Below are positions 1 to 6,163 of a stretch of DNA of 10,627 nt, piece after piece. The position numbers and the translations under genes were made by a program. The DNA comes from Faecalibacterium prausnitzii (GTDB taxonomy: Bacteria > Bacillota > Clostridia > Oscillospirales > Ruminococcaceae): the NCBI GenBank assembly GCA_002313795.1, contig DCCL01000089.1:1-10627 (forward strand). Direction: 5' to 3'. Within the stretch, counting starts at the first letter, position 1. The number at the start of each line of letters is the position of its first letter. The notes beneath the pieces were generated by a model. That model was not told the origin of the DNA. It did no database searches and saw only the letters and a list, made by a program, of their open reading frames with translations.

Positions 1-695
1 GTGTTGATGTTGATCTTGGAGACACCCAGGCTGATTGCCTTTGCGATCATATCATCGGGGATGCCGGTGCCGCCGTGCAGAACCAGAGGAATGTTATTGG
101 TAGCCTTGTGGATGCGGTCCAGAGCCTCAAAGTCCAGGCCCTTCCAGTTGGCGGGGTAGACACCGTGGATGTTGCCGATGCCGGCAGCCAGGAAATCGAT
201 GCCCAGAGCGGTGATCTTTGCGCACTCTTCGGGGTCTGCGATCTCGCCAGCACCCACAACGCCGTCCTCGACGCCGCCAATGGAGCCGACCTCAGCCTCG
301 ATGCTCATGCCCTTGGAGTGTGCCAGAGCCACCAGCTCCTTGGTCTTGGCCACGTTCTCCTCGATGGAGTAGTGGCTGCCGTCGAACATGATGGAGGAGA
401 AACCGGCCTCAACGCAGGCCTTGCAGCCCTCGTAGGTGCCGTGGTCCAGATGCAGGGCAACGGGAACGGTGATGCCCATGGAATCGACCATTGCACTGAC
501 CATTGCGGCAACGGTCTTGAAGCCGGTCATGTACTTGCCGGCACCCTCGGAGACACCCAGGATAACGGGGCTCTTCATCTCTTCGCAGGCGGTCAGAACA
601 GCCTTGGTCCACTCCAGGTTGTTGATGTTGAACTGAGGCACACCATAGTGGCCGTCACGAGCTTTGATGAGCATTTCGGTTGCATTTACCAACAT
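1..695 (-). CDS. fba: Class II fructose-1,6-bisphosphate aldolase (3' end outside window)
   Basis: Catalyses the reversible cleavage of fructose-1,6-bisphosphate to dihydroxyacetone phosphate and glyceraldehyde-3-phosphate, a central step of cytosolic glycolysis. I translated the minus strand from the ATG at 695-693. The 231 visible residues begin MLVNATEMLIKARDGHYGVP and stay open to the window edge. Family marks are LHLDHG (residues 81-86; catalytic Asp84 and Zn ligand His85), EAEVG (133-137), GNIHG (174-178, His177), LHGGTG (206-211, His207) and GVSKIN near the end. Members are usually about 280-285 residues, so roughly 50 C-terminal residues lie outside. The start is fixed by GGAGG at 704-708, eight bases upstream, and by a good promoter beyond it. 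The alternative reading, a tagatose- or ketose-bisphosphate aldolase of the same fold, is less likely but cannot be fully excluded by eye. Confidence 0.95.
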   Translation of the reverse strand, partial: MLVNATEMLIKARDGHYGVPQFNINNLEWTKAVLTACEEMKSPVILGVSEGAGKYMTGFKTVAAMVSAMVDSMGITVPVALHLDHGTYEGCKACVEAGFSSIMFDGSHYSIEENVAKTKELVALAHSKGMSIEAEVGSIGGVEDGVVGAGEIADPEECAKITALGIDFLAAGIGNIHGVYPANWKGLDFEALDRIHKATNNIPLVLHGGTGIPDDMIAKAISLGVSKININ

Positions 696-773
696 TATTA
701 TTACCTCCACAAATTATCGGGGTATGTTCGTCCCACGCAAGTCTTTGTGCATGGTTTAACGAAGTACAGCCTA

Positions 774-802
774 AGTATACCCCAAACAGAGCCTAAAATC
801 AA
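774..802 (-). promoter_or_regulatory. Sigma-A promoter of the aldolase gene
   Basis: On the minus strand the -35 hexamer is TTGATT (797-802) and the -10 hexamer is TATACT (774-779), 17 bases apart. The predicted transcript starts near 767 and has a leader of about 70 bases before the ATG at 695. The same -35, -10 and spacing recur in front of rubrerythrin and of the S24 repressor. Confidence 0.75.
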
Positions 803-902
803 TGCACCGGAGTGTAAAACAGAAAAATGAGAAAAATCCTGCATTTATGACAGTCTGCAGCAGCAGGTCCCATAGGGCATCCGGATGTCCGAAAAAAGGA
901 CA

Positions 903-1188
903 GTTTTCAACAGAAATCCACATTCGTCAAAATGATATTGGACAAAAAACCAAAACCGGACAGGTTCCAGTTCAAAATTTTGTCATGATTTTGTCTTGGA
1001 AATTACAAAATGTATGCTGTGTTTTGAACCTGTCGATACGGCAGTGTTGAAAACTCTGTGGAAACTGTGGAATTTCACCCTGAAAATGGGCTTGACGCCT
1101 TGAGTTTTGAACTTTTTCCACGGGGTTTTCAACTTGTGGAAAAAACAGGGCAGATATACAGAAAGTAGAAGACCGGAATTGTGGAAAA
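903..1188. other. Cluster of DnaA-box-like 9-mers in an AT-rich gene-free region
   Basis: Within the 934-bp gap between aldolase and rlmB, several 9-mers lie close to the DnaA box TTATCCACA (reverse TGTGGATAA). They are AAATCCACA at 914-922, TGTGGAAAC at 1057-1065, TGTGGAATT at 1066-1074, TTTTCCACG at 1114-1122, TTTTCAACT at 1126-1134, and TGTGGAAAA at 1135-1143 and 1180-1188. The two TGTGGAAAA copies differ from consensus at one position and the rest at two or more. AT-rich sequence at about 970-1020 lies beside them. The flanking genes diverge, as is common around replication origins. No dnaA, dnaN or rpmH is in the window and no site is perfect. It could be an origin, a DnaA-titration site or chance. 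I see no convincing gene in this stretch. Confidence 0.3.
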
Positions 1189-1323
1189 CTTTTGCTTCGG
1201 GCAAAAAGACGGAGGCCCTCTGCATAAAAAGACCATGCGAATCGTGCCCGGTGCAGGAAAATCACGGCACAGAAATTTCACGGGAAGAAAAAGGATAATC
1301 CTATAGCAAACCCCTGCCGCTTA

Positions 1324-1332
1324 TGTTATACT
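1324..1332 (+). promoter_or_regulatory. Possible extended -10 promoter for the rlmB leader or a small RNA
   Basis: TGT followed by TATACT (1324-1332) is an extended -10 element. The -35 region at 1304-1309 (TAGCAA) is poor. An 11-bp palindrome, AGGATAATCCT (1292-1302), lies just upstream and could be an operator. If used, transcription would start near 1339 and give rlmB a leader of about 290 bases, or a short RNA ending near 1461. Confidence 0.35.
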
Positions 1333-1360
1333 TCATGATGAGTCGTAGTCTTGACAGCTC

Positions 1361-1401
1361 TGGAAACTCCGGCAAAGCAGGTTGTTCTGCCAGAGTTTCC
1401 A
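1361..1401 (+). repeat. Imperfect inverted repeat / stem-loop in the rlmB upstream region
   Basis: Arms of 14 bases, 1361-1374 (TGGAAACTCCGGCA) and 1388-1401 (TGCCAGAGTTTCCA), pair with one C-A mismatch around a 13-base loop. A competing pairing is possible between CTCTGG (1358-1363) and CCAGAG (1390-1395). Two exclusive folds are what one expects of a leader regulator, but a protein-binding palindrome is equally possible. Nothing here matches a riboswitch class I can recognise. Confidence 0.5.
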
Positions 1402-1442
1402 CGATTTTATAAAATAAGAAGCTGTTTTCAGAAGCATTGCAC

Positions 1443-1461
1443 ACCGTCAGAACGGTTTTTT
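1443..1461 (+). terminator. Weak terminator-like hairpin upstream of rlmB
   Basis: A 5-bp stem ACCGT/ACGGT (1443-1447 with 1452-1456) closes a 4-base loop and runs into TTTTTT (1456-1461). The stem is short, so efficiency would be low. It may end a short transcript from the promoter near 1332 or act as an attenuator ahead of rlmB. Confidence 0.3.
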
Positions 1462-1574
1462 GGCCGGCATACTGTGTTTCCCTTGCGATTCCTCAGAGTC
1501 GCTGCGGAAATGTTGGTAAAAACCTTCGTCCTTCGGTATGTCCTGCTTGCGAAAATAACTTCTAAGAGTGAAAC

Positions 1575-1602
1575 GGTGCCATGGGCCGCGGCCCGGGGCA
1601 CC
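1575..1602 (+). repeat. GC-rich hairpin just before the rlmB ribosome-binding site
   Basis: GGTGCC (1575-1580) pairs with GGCACC (1597-1602). Inside it GGGC (1583-1586) pairs with GCCC (1591-1594) around CGCG, with a 2x2 internal mismatch. The hairpin ends 15 bases before the Shine-Dalgarno AAGGAG at 1618-1623. It would sit in the rlmB 5' leader and could affect translation or mRNA stability. No U-run follows, so it is not a terminator. Confidence 0.55.
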
Positions 1603-1629
1603 CTGTGATGGAAATGGAAGGAGAACTTC

Positions 1630-2439
1630 ATGGAAGAACGTAATGCATCCCGCCGCCCCCGCCGTGCAGCGGAAGAGGACAATAAGCCCCGCAACGAGAG
1701 CCTTGTTTATGGCAAGAACCCGGTCACTGAGCTGCTGAAGAGCGGCTCCGGTGTAGATACGGTGCTTCTGGCAGAGGGAATGGCTCCGGCGGTGGCCGCA
1801 TATTATACCGCTATGGCCAAAGAAGTCGGTGCCGCAGTCAAGCGGGTGAACCCCAACAAACTGCGCCTCATGACCGGCACGGAGAGCCATCAGGGCGTGG
1901 CCGCATTCGCCAGTGAGATCGAATATGTGTCGGTGGAAGACCTGCTGGCTGCTGCGAAAGAAAAGGGTGAGCCGCCCTTCCTGGTGCTCAGCGACGGCAT
2001 CGAAGACCCCCACAATCTGGGCGCTGTGATGCGCTCTGCCCTTCTCTGCGGGGCTCATGGCATCGTCATCCCCAAGCGGGGCGGTGCCTCTGTGACCCCC
2101 ACGGTCATCAAGTCCAGCGCCGGTGCAGCAGAGCGCCTGCCGGTGGCCCGGGTGGCTAATATCGGTGAGACCATCCGCCGCCTGAAGGAGCAGGGCGTTT
2201 TCGTCTACTGCGCCGATATGGACGGCGTGCCCCTCCGCAAGAACAACCTCACCGGCCCCATCGCACTGGTGATGGGCAGCGAGGGCAGCGGCGTCTCCCA
2301 GCTGGTCAAAAAGCTCTGCGACGGCGTGGTGCGGCTGGATATGGCCGCCCAGGGCACCGGTGTGGACAGCTTCAACGTCTCGGTGGCTGCGGGCATCATC
2401 CTGTATGAGATCCAGAGCCAGCGCGCCGCTCAGGGCTGA
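1630..2439 (+). CDS. rlmB: 23S rRNA (guanosine-2'-O)-methyltransferase RlmB-like, SpoU/TrmH family
   Basis: A SAM-dependent cytosolic SPOUT enzyme. By family it 2'-O-methylates a guanosine in the 23S rRNA P loop (G2251 in E. coli numbering). The 269 residues show a charged N-terminal extension (1-24), a substrate-binding domain from about 25 to 100 (VYGKNPVTELL), and the SpoU core. Core motifs are motif 1 DPHNLGAVMRSA (126-137; Asn129, Arg135), motif 2 IALVMGSEGSGVS (211-223; Glu218) and motif 3 VDSFNVSVAAGIILYE (245-260). RlmB is usually near 245 residues, so the extra length is the N-terminal tail. The start is supported by AAGGAG at 1618-1623, six bases upstream. The next gene begins 40 bases downstream with no terminator between, so the two are probably co-transcribed. 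TrmH-type tRNA or other rRNA 2'-O-methylation is possible within this family. Confidence 0.9.
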   Translation: MEERNASRRPRRAAEEDNKPRNESLVYGKNPVTELLKSGSGVDTVLLAEGMAPAVAAYYTAMAKEVGAAVKRVNPNKLRLMTGTESHQGVAAFASEIEYVSVEDLLAAAKEKGEPPFLVLSDGIEDPHNLGAVMRSALLCGAHGIVIPKRGGASVTPTVIKSSAGAAERLPVARVANIGETIRRLKEQGVFVYCADMDGVPLRKNNLTGPIALVMGSEGSGVSQLVKKLCDGVVRLDMAAQGTGVDSFNVSVAAGIILYEIQSQRAAQG

Positions 2440-2479
2440 GTGACCAGCGCGAAATCATCATCAGGGAGGGAAGATCAGA

Positions 2480-5158
2480 ATGCCGAAGGATGAGAAGCGC
2501 CGCACCGATCCAAAGGAAATGACGCAGGAAGAAATCAACGCGCAGGACGAGCGATTCCGCAACTTTTTCAGTACCAGCGTGGCACAGGTGCCCGCGGAGA
2601 TGAGCCGCCGGGCCAAGGAAGCAGAGGAAAAGCCCAAGAGCCTGCTGGGACGGTTATTCCATCAGAATAAGAATGAGCCGGAGAAGCCTCAGGACGAGAA
2701 GATGCCGGGGGAGGAACCCACCGGAGAGATCCAGCTGGGAGCAGAGCCGAAAGAAGAGCCTTCCGATCTGGAACTGGTTCTGACGCTGGAAGAGGAGACA
2801 AAGACTCCGGAGCCTGCAGCTCCTGCAGAGAAGCCGCAGCCGCAGCCCCCTACAGAAAAACAGCCGACGGTCCCCCAGCCGGAAAAGCCGGAACCGCAGA
2901 CGGAAAAGAAACCGGAAGAAAAAGAGCAGCCTGCTGCAGAAAAGCAGGCTCCGCATAAGAAAAAGACAGTGCAGTTCGAGCCCCGCACCCCGCAGGAGCA
3001 GTACGAGGATCGGGAGATGCAGGCTCTGAAGGCCATGCTCTTTGGCTCGAAGCAGCCGAAGCAGGAAGAACCGGCCCCCGCAGAGACGACAAAAGCTCCT
3101 GCTCCGGAAGCACCGGAGACCGTGGCCCCGCAGGCCGCGGCAGCCCAGCCGAAGCAGCCGGAAGCACCCCGGCCGGAGCTGGTATTTGCAGAGGAAAAGA
3201 CTTCTGCTCCCAAGGCAGAGCCTGCCATCCGGTTCTTTGGAGCGGCAGAGGATGAGCAGAAGCCTGAGGCTCCTGCCCGTACTACCCCGCCGAGCAAGGA
3301 CGACAGCATGAGCCTGACGCTGAATTTCTTCAGCGAAGAGGACGCAGATGCCCCGGCGGAGCCGGAAAAGGCAGCCCAGCCTGCCGCCGACACGGCGGCT
3401 CTGGAAGCACTGGAAGAAGAACCGGCAGAGAGCACTGGCCCCGAGACGCCGGAGCAGACCGGTGAGCGGCTCCATAAGATGGCCGGAACGCTGACGCTGC
3501 GCTGTGCGCTGAGCGGCGTCCTCGCTCTCATCCTGCTCCACTTTGGTCTGGCTGCAGAAAGTCTGGTGGGCCCGGTGGCCGGGCTTGACCCGGTGACGGC
3601 ACCCACCGCGTTCTATGCGGCAAATCTGCTCTTCTTTGTGCTGGAACTGGCCGTCAGCTGGCCCATCCTGCGGGATGGCCTGCAGGGTCTGCGGGGCCGT
3701 CCCAGCATGGAGACCATGCCGGCGCTGGCTGCCTGTGCTGCGCTGGTGCAGGCTGTTGTGGCCATGCTGAACGCAAAGAACTATCAGACTTCTTCCTTTA
3801 CTCTCCTCACCGGCATCGCCGCACTGGGCCTGTTCCTGGCGCTGCTGGGCGACCGGGTGCTGCTGGCCTCCATCCGGGGCGGCTTTGAGATGGCAAAGGC
3901 AGAGCCGAAGCAGCGGGGCGCTTTCCGGGCAAAGGACAAAGACCTCATCCGGATGCTGGCAAAGAATATGGAACAGAAAGACCCGTGGGTGCTGCTCAGC
4001 CGCCCCACGGAGTGGGATGCGGCTCTGGTGGAGCAGGGCTTCGGCCCCCGTGCCTGTGAGCGCCGGGCCCGCAAGACGACGTACATCCTGCTGGGCGTGG
4101 CCCTGCTGGCCGGATTCGTCTTTCTGGTGATGGGCGGCGGCGTCAACGGCGGTGCTGCGGCCCTGACAGCCGTGCTCTGCATGGGCGCACCCCTTTCCTC
4201 CACCCTCATCGCGGGCTTCGCTTCCCTGCGGCTGCAGCAGACCGCTGCGGCCTCCGGTGCAGTGGTGCCCAGCTGGGCGGCCATTGAGGAACTGGGCGGC
4301 GTGGATACGGTGCAGGCAGATGCCGAAGAGCTGTTCACGCCGGACAGTGCCATGCTGGAAGACATCCGCATCTTCAAGGGCGGCCGCATCGACCGTGCCA
4401 TCCTCTACTCGGCCAGCGTCCTCAGCCAGTGCTGCAACACCCTGAGCGGGCTGTTCCGGCAGATCATCGAAGACCGCACCGATATCCTCTACCCGGTCAA
4501 GGATCTGGAAATCCATCGGGGCCTCGGCTTCTCGGCCTGGTGCGACAACAACCGCATCCTCATCGGCACCCGCGCCTACATGGAGCAGGAAGATGTGCCC
4601 CTGCCGGATGAGGAGTATGAGAACAAGCACTCGAAGAACGGTGAACTGCAGATCCTCTATCTGGCCGTTTCCGGCAGTCTGCACGCCATGTTCGTGCTCC
4701 GGTATGTGGGCGGGCGGAACGTGGCCCGGGGTCTGGAACAGCTGCAGAAGGAGAATATCCAGCTGCTGGTGTCCTGTCAGGACCCCAGCCTGACGGCCCG
4801 TCATATCACCGACGCCTATCACCTGCCCGAAGGCATGGTGGTGATGATGGATCAGGAGCAGTGCGCCGCGCTGGACGCTGCCGCTGCGCAGCCGGACAAT
4901 GCCGACGACTGCTGCATCCTCTGCACCAAGGGGTTTGCCAGCATGACCGGCGGTCTGCGGGCTGCAGAACAGGCCCAGAATGCAGAGACGACCGCAACCA
5001 CGGTGCAGCTGGTATCCGTGTGGGTCTCGGTGGCTATTGCAGTGCTGCTGACCTATGCCGGCAGCGTGGGAATGCTGAGCGTGGCGGCGGTGCTGATGTA
5101 TCAGGCCGCATGGAGCGCCCTGAGCATTGCCGTCTGTGCCCTCAAGCAGCATAACTGA
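2480..5158 (+). CDS. Pseudo-P-type ATPase: degenerate heavy-metal (P1B) ATPase-like membrane protein with long disordered tail
   Basis: This 892-residue protein has no obvious named family. Residues 1-335 are a charged, Pro/Glu/Ala/Lys-rich tail with no predicted fold. Eight hydrophobic segments follow in a 4+2+2 pattern: about 337-358, 377-397, 413-430, 440-463; 533-551, 559-580; 841-860, 863-885. This is the P1B ATPase layout. LCMGAP (566-571) falls where the metal-binding CPC motif lies. GGVDTVQADAEELFT (606-620) aligns with the VDTVVFDKTGTLT signature: Asp614 may match the phosphorylated Asp, but KTGT is lost. GLGFSAWCDNNRILIG (681-696) resembles the nucleotide-domain G-x-G region, and VSCQDPSLTA (764-773) stands in for TGDN. 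The TGES actuator motif and GDGxND are absent. It is therefore probably not a pump; a structural or regulatory role is inference. GGAGG at 2465-2469 supports the start. It is probably co-transcribed with rlmB. Confidence 0.75.
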   Translation: MPKDEKRRTDPKEMTQEEINAQDERFRNFFSTSVAQVPAEMSRRAKEAEEKPKSLLGRLFHQNKNEPEKPQDEKMPGEEPTGEIQLGAEPKEEPSDLELVLTLEEETKTPEPAAPAEKPQPQPPTEKQPTVPQPEKPEPQTEKKPEEKEQPAAEKQAPHKKKTVQFEPRTPQEQYEDREMQALKAMLFGSKQPKQEEPAPAETTKAPAPEAPETVAPQAAAAQPKQPEAPRPELVFAEEKTSAPKAEPAIRFFGAAEDEQKPEAPARTTPPSKDDSMSLTLNFFSEEDADAPAEPEKAAQPAADTAALEALEEEPAESTGPETPEQTGERLHKMAGTLTLRCALSGVLALILLHFGLAAESLVGPVAGLDPVTAPTAFYAANLLFFVLELAVSWPILRDGLQGLRGRPSMETMPALAACAALVQAVVAMLNAKNYQTSSFTLLTGIAALGLFLALLGDRVLLASIRGGFEMAKAEPKQRGAFRAKDKDLIRMLAKNMEQKDPWVLLSRPTEWDAALVEQGFGPRACERRARKTTYILLGVALLAGFVFLVMGGGVNGGAAALTAVLCMGAPLSSTLIAGFASLRLQQTAAASGAVVPSWAAIEELGGVDTVQADAEELFTPDSAMLEDIRIFKGGRIDRAILYSASVLSQCCNTLSGLFRQIIEDRTDILYPVKDLEIHRGLGFSAWCDNNRILIGTRAYMEQEDVPLPDEEYENKHSKNGELQILYLAVSGSLHAMFVLRYVGGRNVARGLEQLQKENIQLLVSCQDPSLTARHITDAYHLPEGMVVMMDQEQCAALDAAAAQPDNADDCCILCTKGFASMTGGLRAAEQAQNAETTATTVQLVSVWVSVAIAVLLTYAGSVGMLSVAAVLMYQAAWSALSIAVCALKQHN

Positions 5159-5192
5159 GAATAATTCTCAAAATAAATAGGAATAATTCTTG
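5156..5192 (+). promoter_or_regulatory. Tandem Fur/PerR-like operator ahead of rubrerythrin
   Basis: TGAGAATAATTCTCA (5156-5170) is a perfect 7-1-7 palindrome, the architecture of Fur-family boxes (Fur TGATAATNATTATCA; PerR TTATAATNATTATAA). A second copy, TAGGAATAATTCTTG (5178-5192), shares the core GAATAATTCT and pairs at 5 of 7 positions. The centres (5163 and 5185) are 22 bp apart, about two helical turns. The second copy overlaps the -35 hexamer, as expected of a repressor. The first overlaps the stop codon of the preceding gene. The family assignment rests on motif shape and on rubrerythrin being a typical PerR target; the regulator gene is not in the window. Confidence 0.6.
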
Positions 5193-5218
5193 ATTTCCGG
5201 ACGAGATTCTGCTATACT
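5190..5218 (+). promoter_or_regulatory. Sigma-A promoter of rubrerythrin
   Basis: TTGATT (5190-5195) and TATACT (5213-5218) are 17 bases apart. The transcript would start near 5225 and has a leader of about 115 bases. A 6-bp hairpin GCACGG/CCGTGC (5290-5311) lies in the leader, upstream of the Shine-Dalgarno. Confidence 0.8.
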
Positions 5219-5340
5219 ATCCTCAGAGACAACAAGCCGCACAACGCACCCGGTACCGAAAAAAGCGGGCTGCGCGTATGATGAACAAAGCACGGCCCAT
5301 ACTGACCGTGCAAGCATCAGTCTGAGAGGAGAATATGACG

Positions 5341-5880
5341 ATGGAACTCAAGGGAAGCAAGACCGAGAAAAACCTGATGGAAGCGTTTGCAGGCGAGAGC
5401 ATGGCCCGCAACAAGTACACCTTCTTTGCCAGCGTCGCAAAGAAAGAGGGCTACCAGCAGCTGGCCGCCATCTTTGAGGAGACCGCAGGCAACGAGAAAG
5501 AGCACGCCAAGCTGTGGTTCAAGGCCCTGTGCGGCGGCGCCCTCCCGGACACCAAGACCTGCCTCGAACTGGCCGCAGGCGGTGAGCACGACGAGTGGAC
5601 GGAGATGTATCCCCGGATGGCTGCAGAGGCCAAGGAAGAGGGATTCACTCAGCTGGCCGCTCTCTTCACCATGGTGGGCCAGATCGAGAAGGAGCATGAG
5701 GAGCGCTACCGCGCCCTCGCCCAGAACCTCAAGGAGGGCAAGGTCTTTGCCCGCGAGGAGCAGCAGGTGTGGGTCTGCCGGAACTGCGGCTATACCTATA
5801 TCGGCAAGTCTGCTCCCCTCAAGTGCCCGGTCTGCGCACATCCGCAGGACTACTTTGAGCTGAAAGCCAAGAATTACTGA
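5341..5880 (+). CDS. rbr: Rubrerythrin
   Basis: A non-haem di-iron protein that reduces hydrogen peroxide to water in the cytosol of anaerobes, fed electrons by rubredoxin-type partners. The 179 residues hold a four-helix ferritin-like domain (1-135) with two ligand sets: Glu19 with Glu52-x-x-His55, and Glu85/Glu88 with Glu116-x-x-His119. A C-terminal rubredoxin-like iron site follows, with VCRNCG (Cys146, Cys149) and CPVC (Cys162, Cys165). Length and domain order are those of classical rubrerythrin, and all ligands appear present. GAGGAG at 5326-5331 lies nine bases before the ATG at 5341 but only three before the ATG at 5335, so I prefer 5341; the 5335 start would add two residues. It has its own promoter with overlapping Fur/PerR-like boxes and its own terminator, so it is probably a peroxide-inducible single-gene unit. 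Confidence 0.95.
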   Translation: MELKGSKTEKNLMEAFAGESMARNKYTFFASVAKKEGYQQLAAIFEETAGNEKEHAKLWFKALCGGALPDTKTCLELAAGGEHDEWTEMYPRMAAEAKEEGFTQLAALFTMVGQIEKEHEERYRALAQNLKEGKVFAREEQQVWVCRNCGYTYIGKSAPLKCPVCAHPQDYFELKAKNY

Positions 5881-5893
5881 GAACCGGATCAGG

Positions 5894-5933
5894 AGAGCCG
5901 CTGAGCTTTGGAGAAGAGCGCAGCGGCTCTTTT
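5894..5933 (+). terminator. Rho-independent terminator of rubrerythrin
   Basis: A perfect 10-bp stem, AGAGCCGCTG (5894-5903) with CAGCGGCTCT (5921-5930), closes a partly paired 17-base loop and runs into TTTT (5930-5933). It lies 13 bases after the rubrerythrin stop codon. Confidence 0.9.
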
Positions 5934-6037
5934 CGTGTACCTGAATGCAGTCTGCACGATTTGTATAAATTACAGAGGGGGCTTTTAGTGCCTTTCACGA
6001 AAAGCTGCGCGAAATTGTGACACTTCTGATGAAAAAC

Positions 6038-6066
6038 TTGACCCGTCTTTGGGGGGCGTGTACAAT
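6038..6066 (+). promoter_or_regulatory. Sigma-A promoter of the BIG2-domain gene
   Basis: TTGACC (6038-6043) and TACAAT (6061-6066) are 17 bases apart. This gives a leader of about 90 bases to the ATG at 6164. The Shine-Dalgarno region is AAGGAGGGGAG at 6144-6154. The rest of the 5934-6037 stretch shows nothing I can name. Confidence 0.75.
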
Positions 6067-6163
6067 AAACGGTAAGTGAGAAGAAATTTTGTGCAGAACA
6101 GATTCGGATAGACAGAGGGCGCAGCTGCGCCTGAAATGATACGAAGGAGGGGAGAGCGACCCC

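Noticed and set aside
75..830. 251-residue plus-strand frame over the aldolase gene
   Set aside because: It is a shadow of fba, whose conserved aldolase motifs are unmistakable on the minus strand.
696..1629. Small open frames in the gap between aldolase and rlmB (for example 802-1050, 1107-1298, 1351-1608)
   Set aside because: They have no convincing ribosome-binding site, no domain and irregular composition, and they overlap palindromes and promoter-like sites.
2654..5152. 832-residue open frame on the minus strand, antisense to the pseudo-ATPase
   Set aside because: It is Leu/Arg/His/Gln-rich with no domain, and its openness follows from GC-rich codon bias of the plus-strand gene, which has a good ribosome-binding site and membrane topology.
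5190..5477. 95-residue plus-strand frame over the rubrerythrin promoter and start
   Set aside because: It begins in the promoter -35 and has no ribosome-binding site; the real gene in another frame is rubrerythrin.
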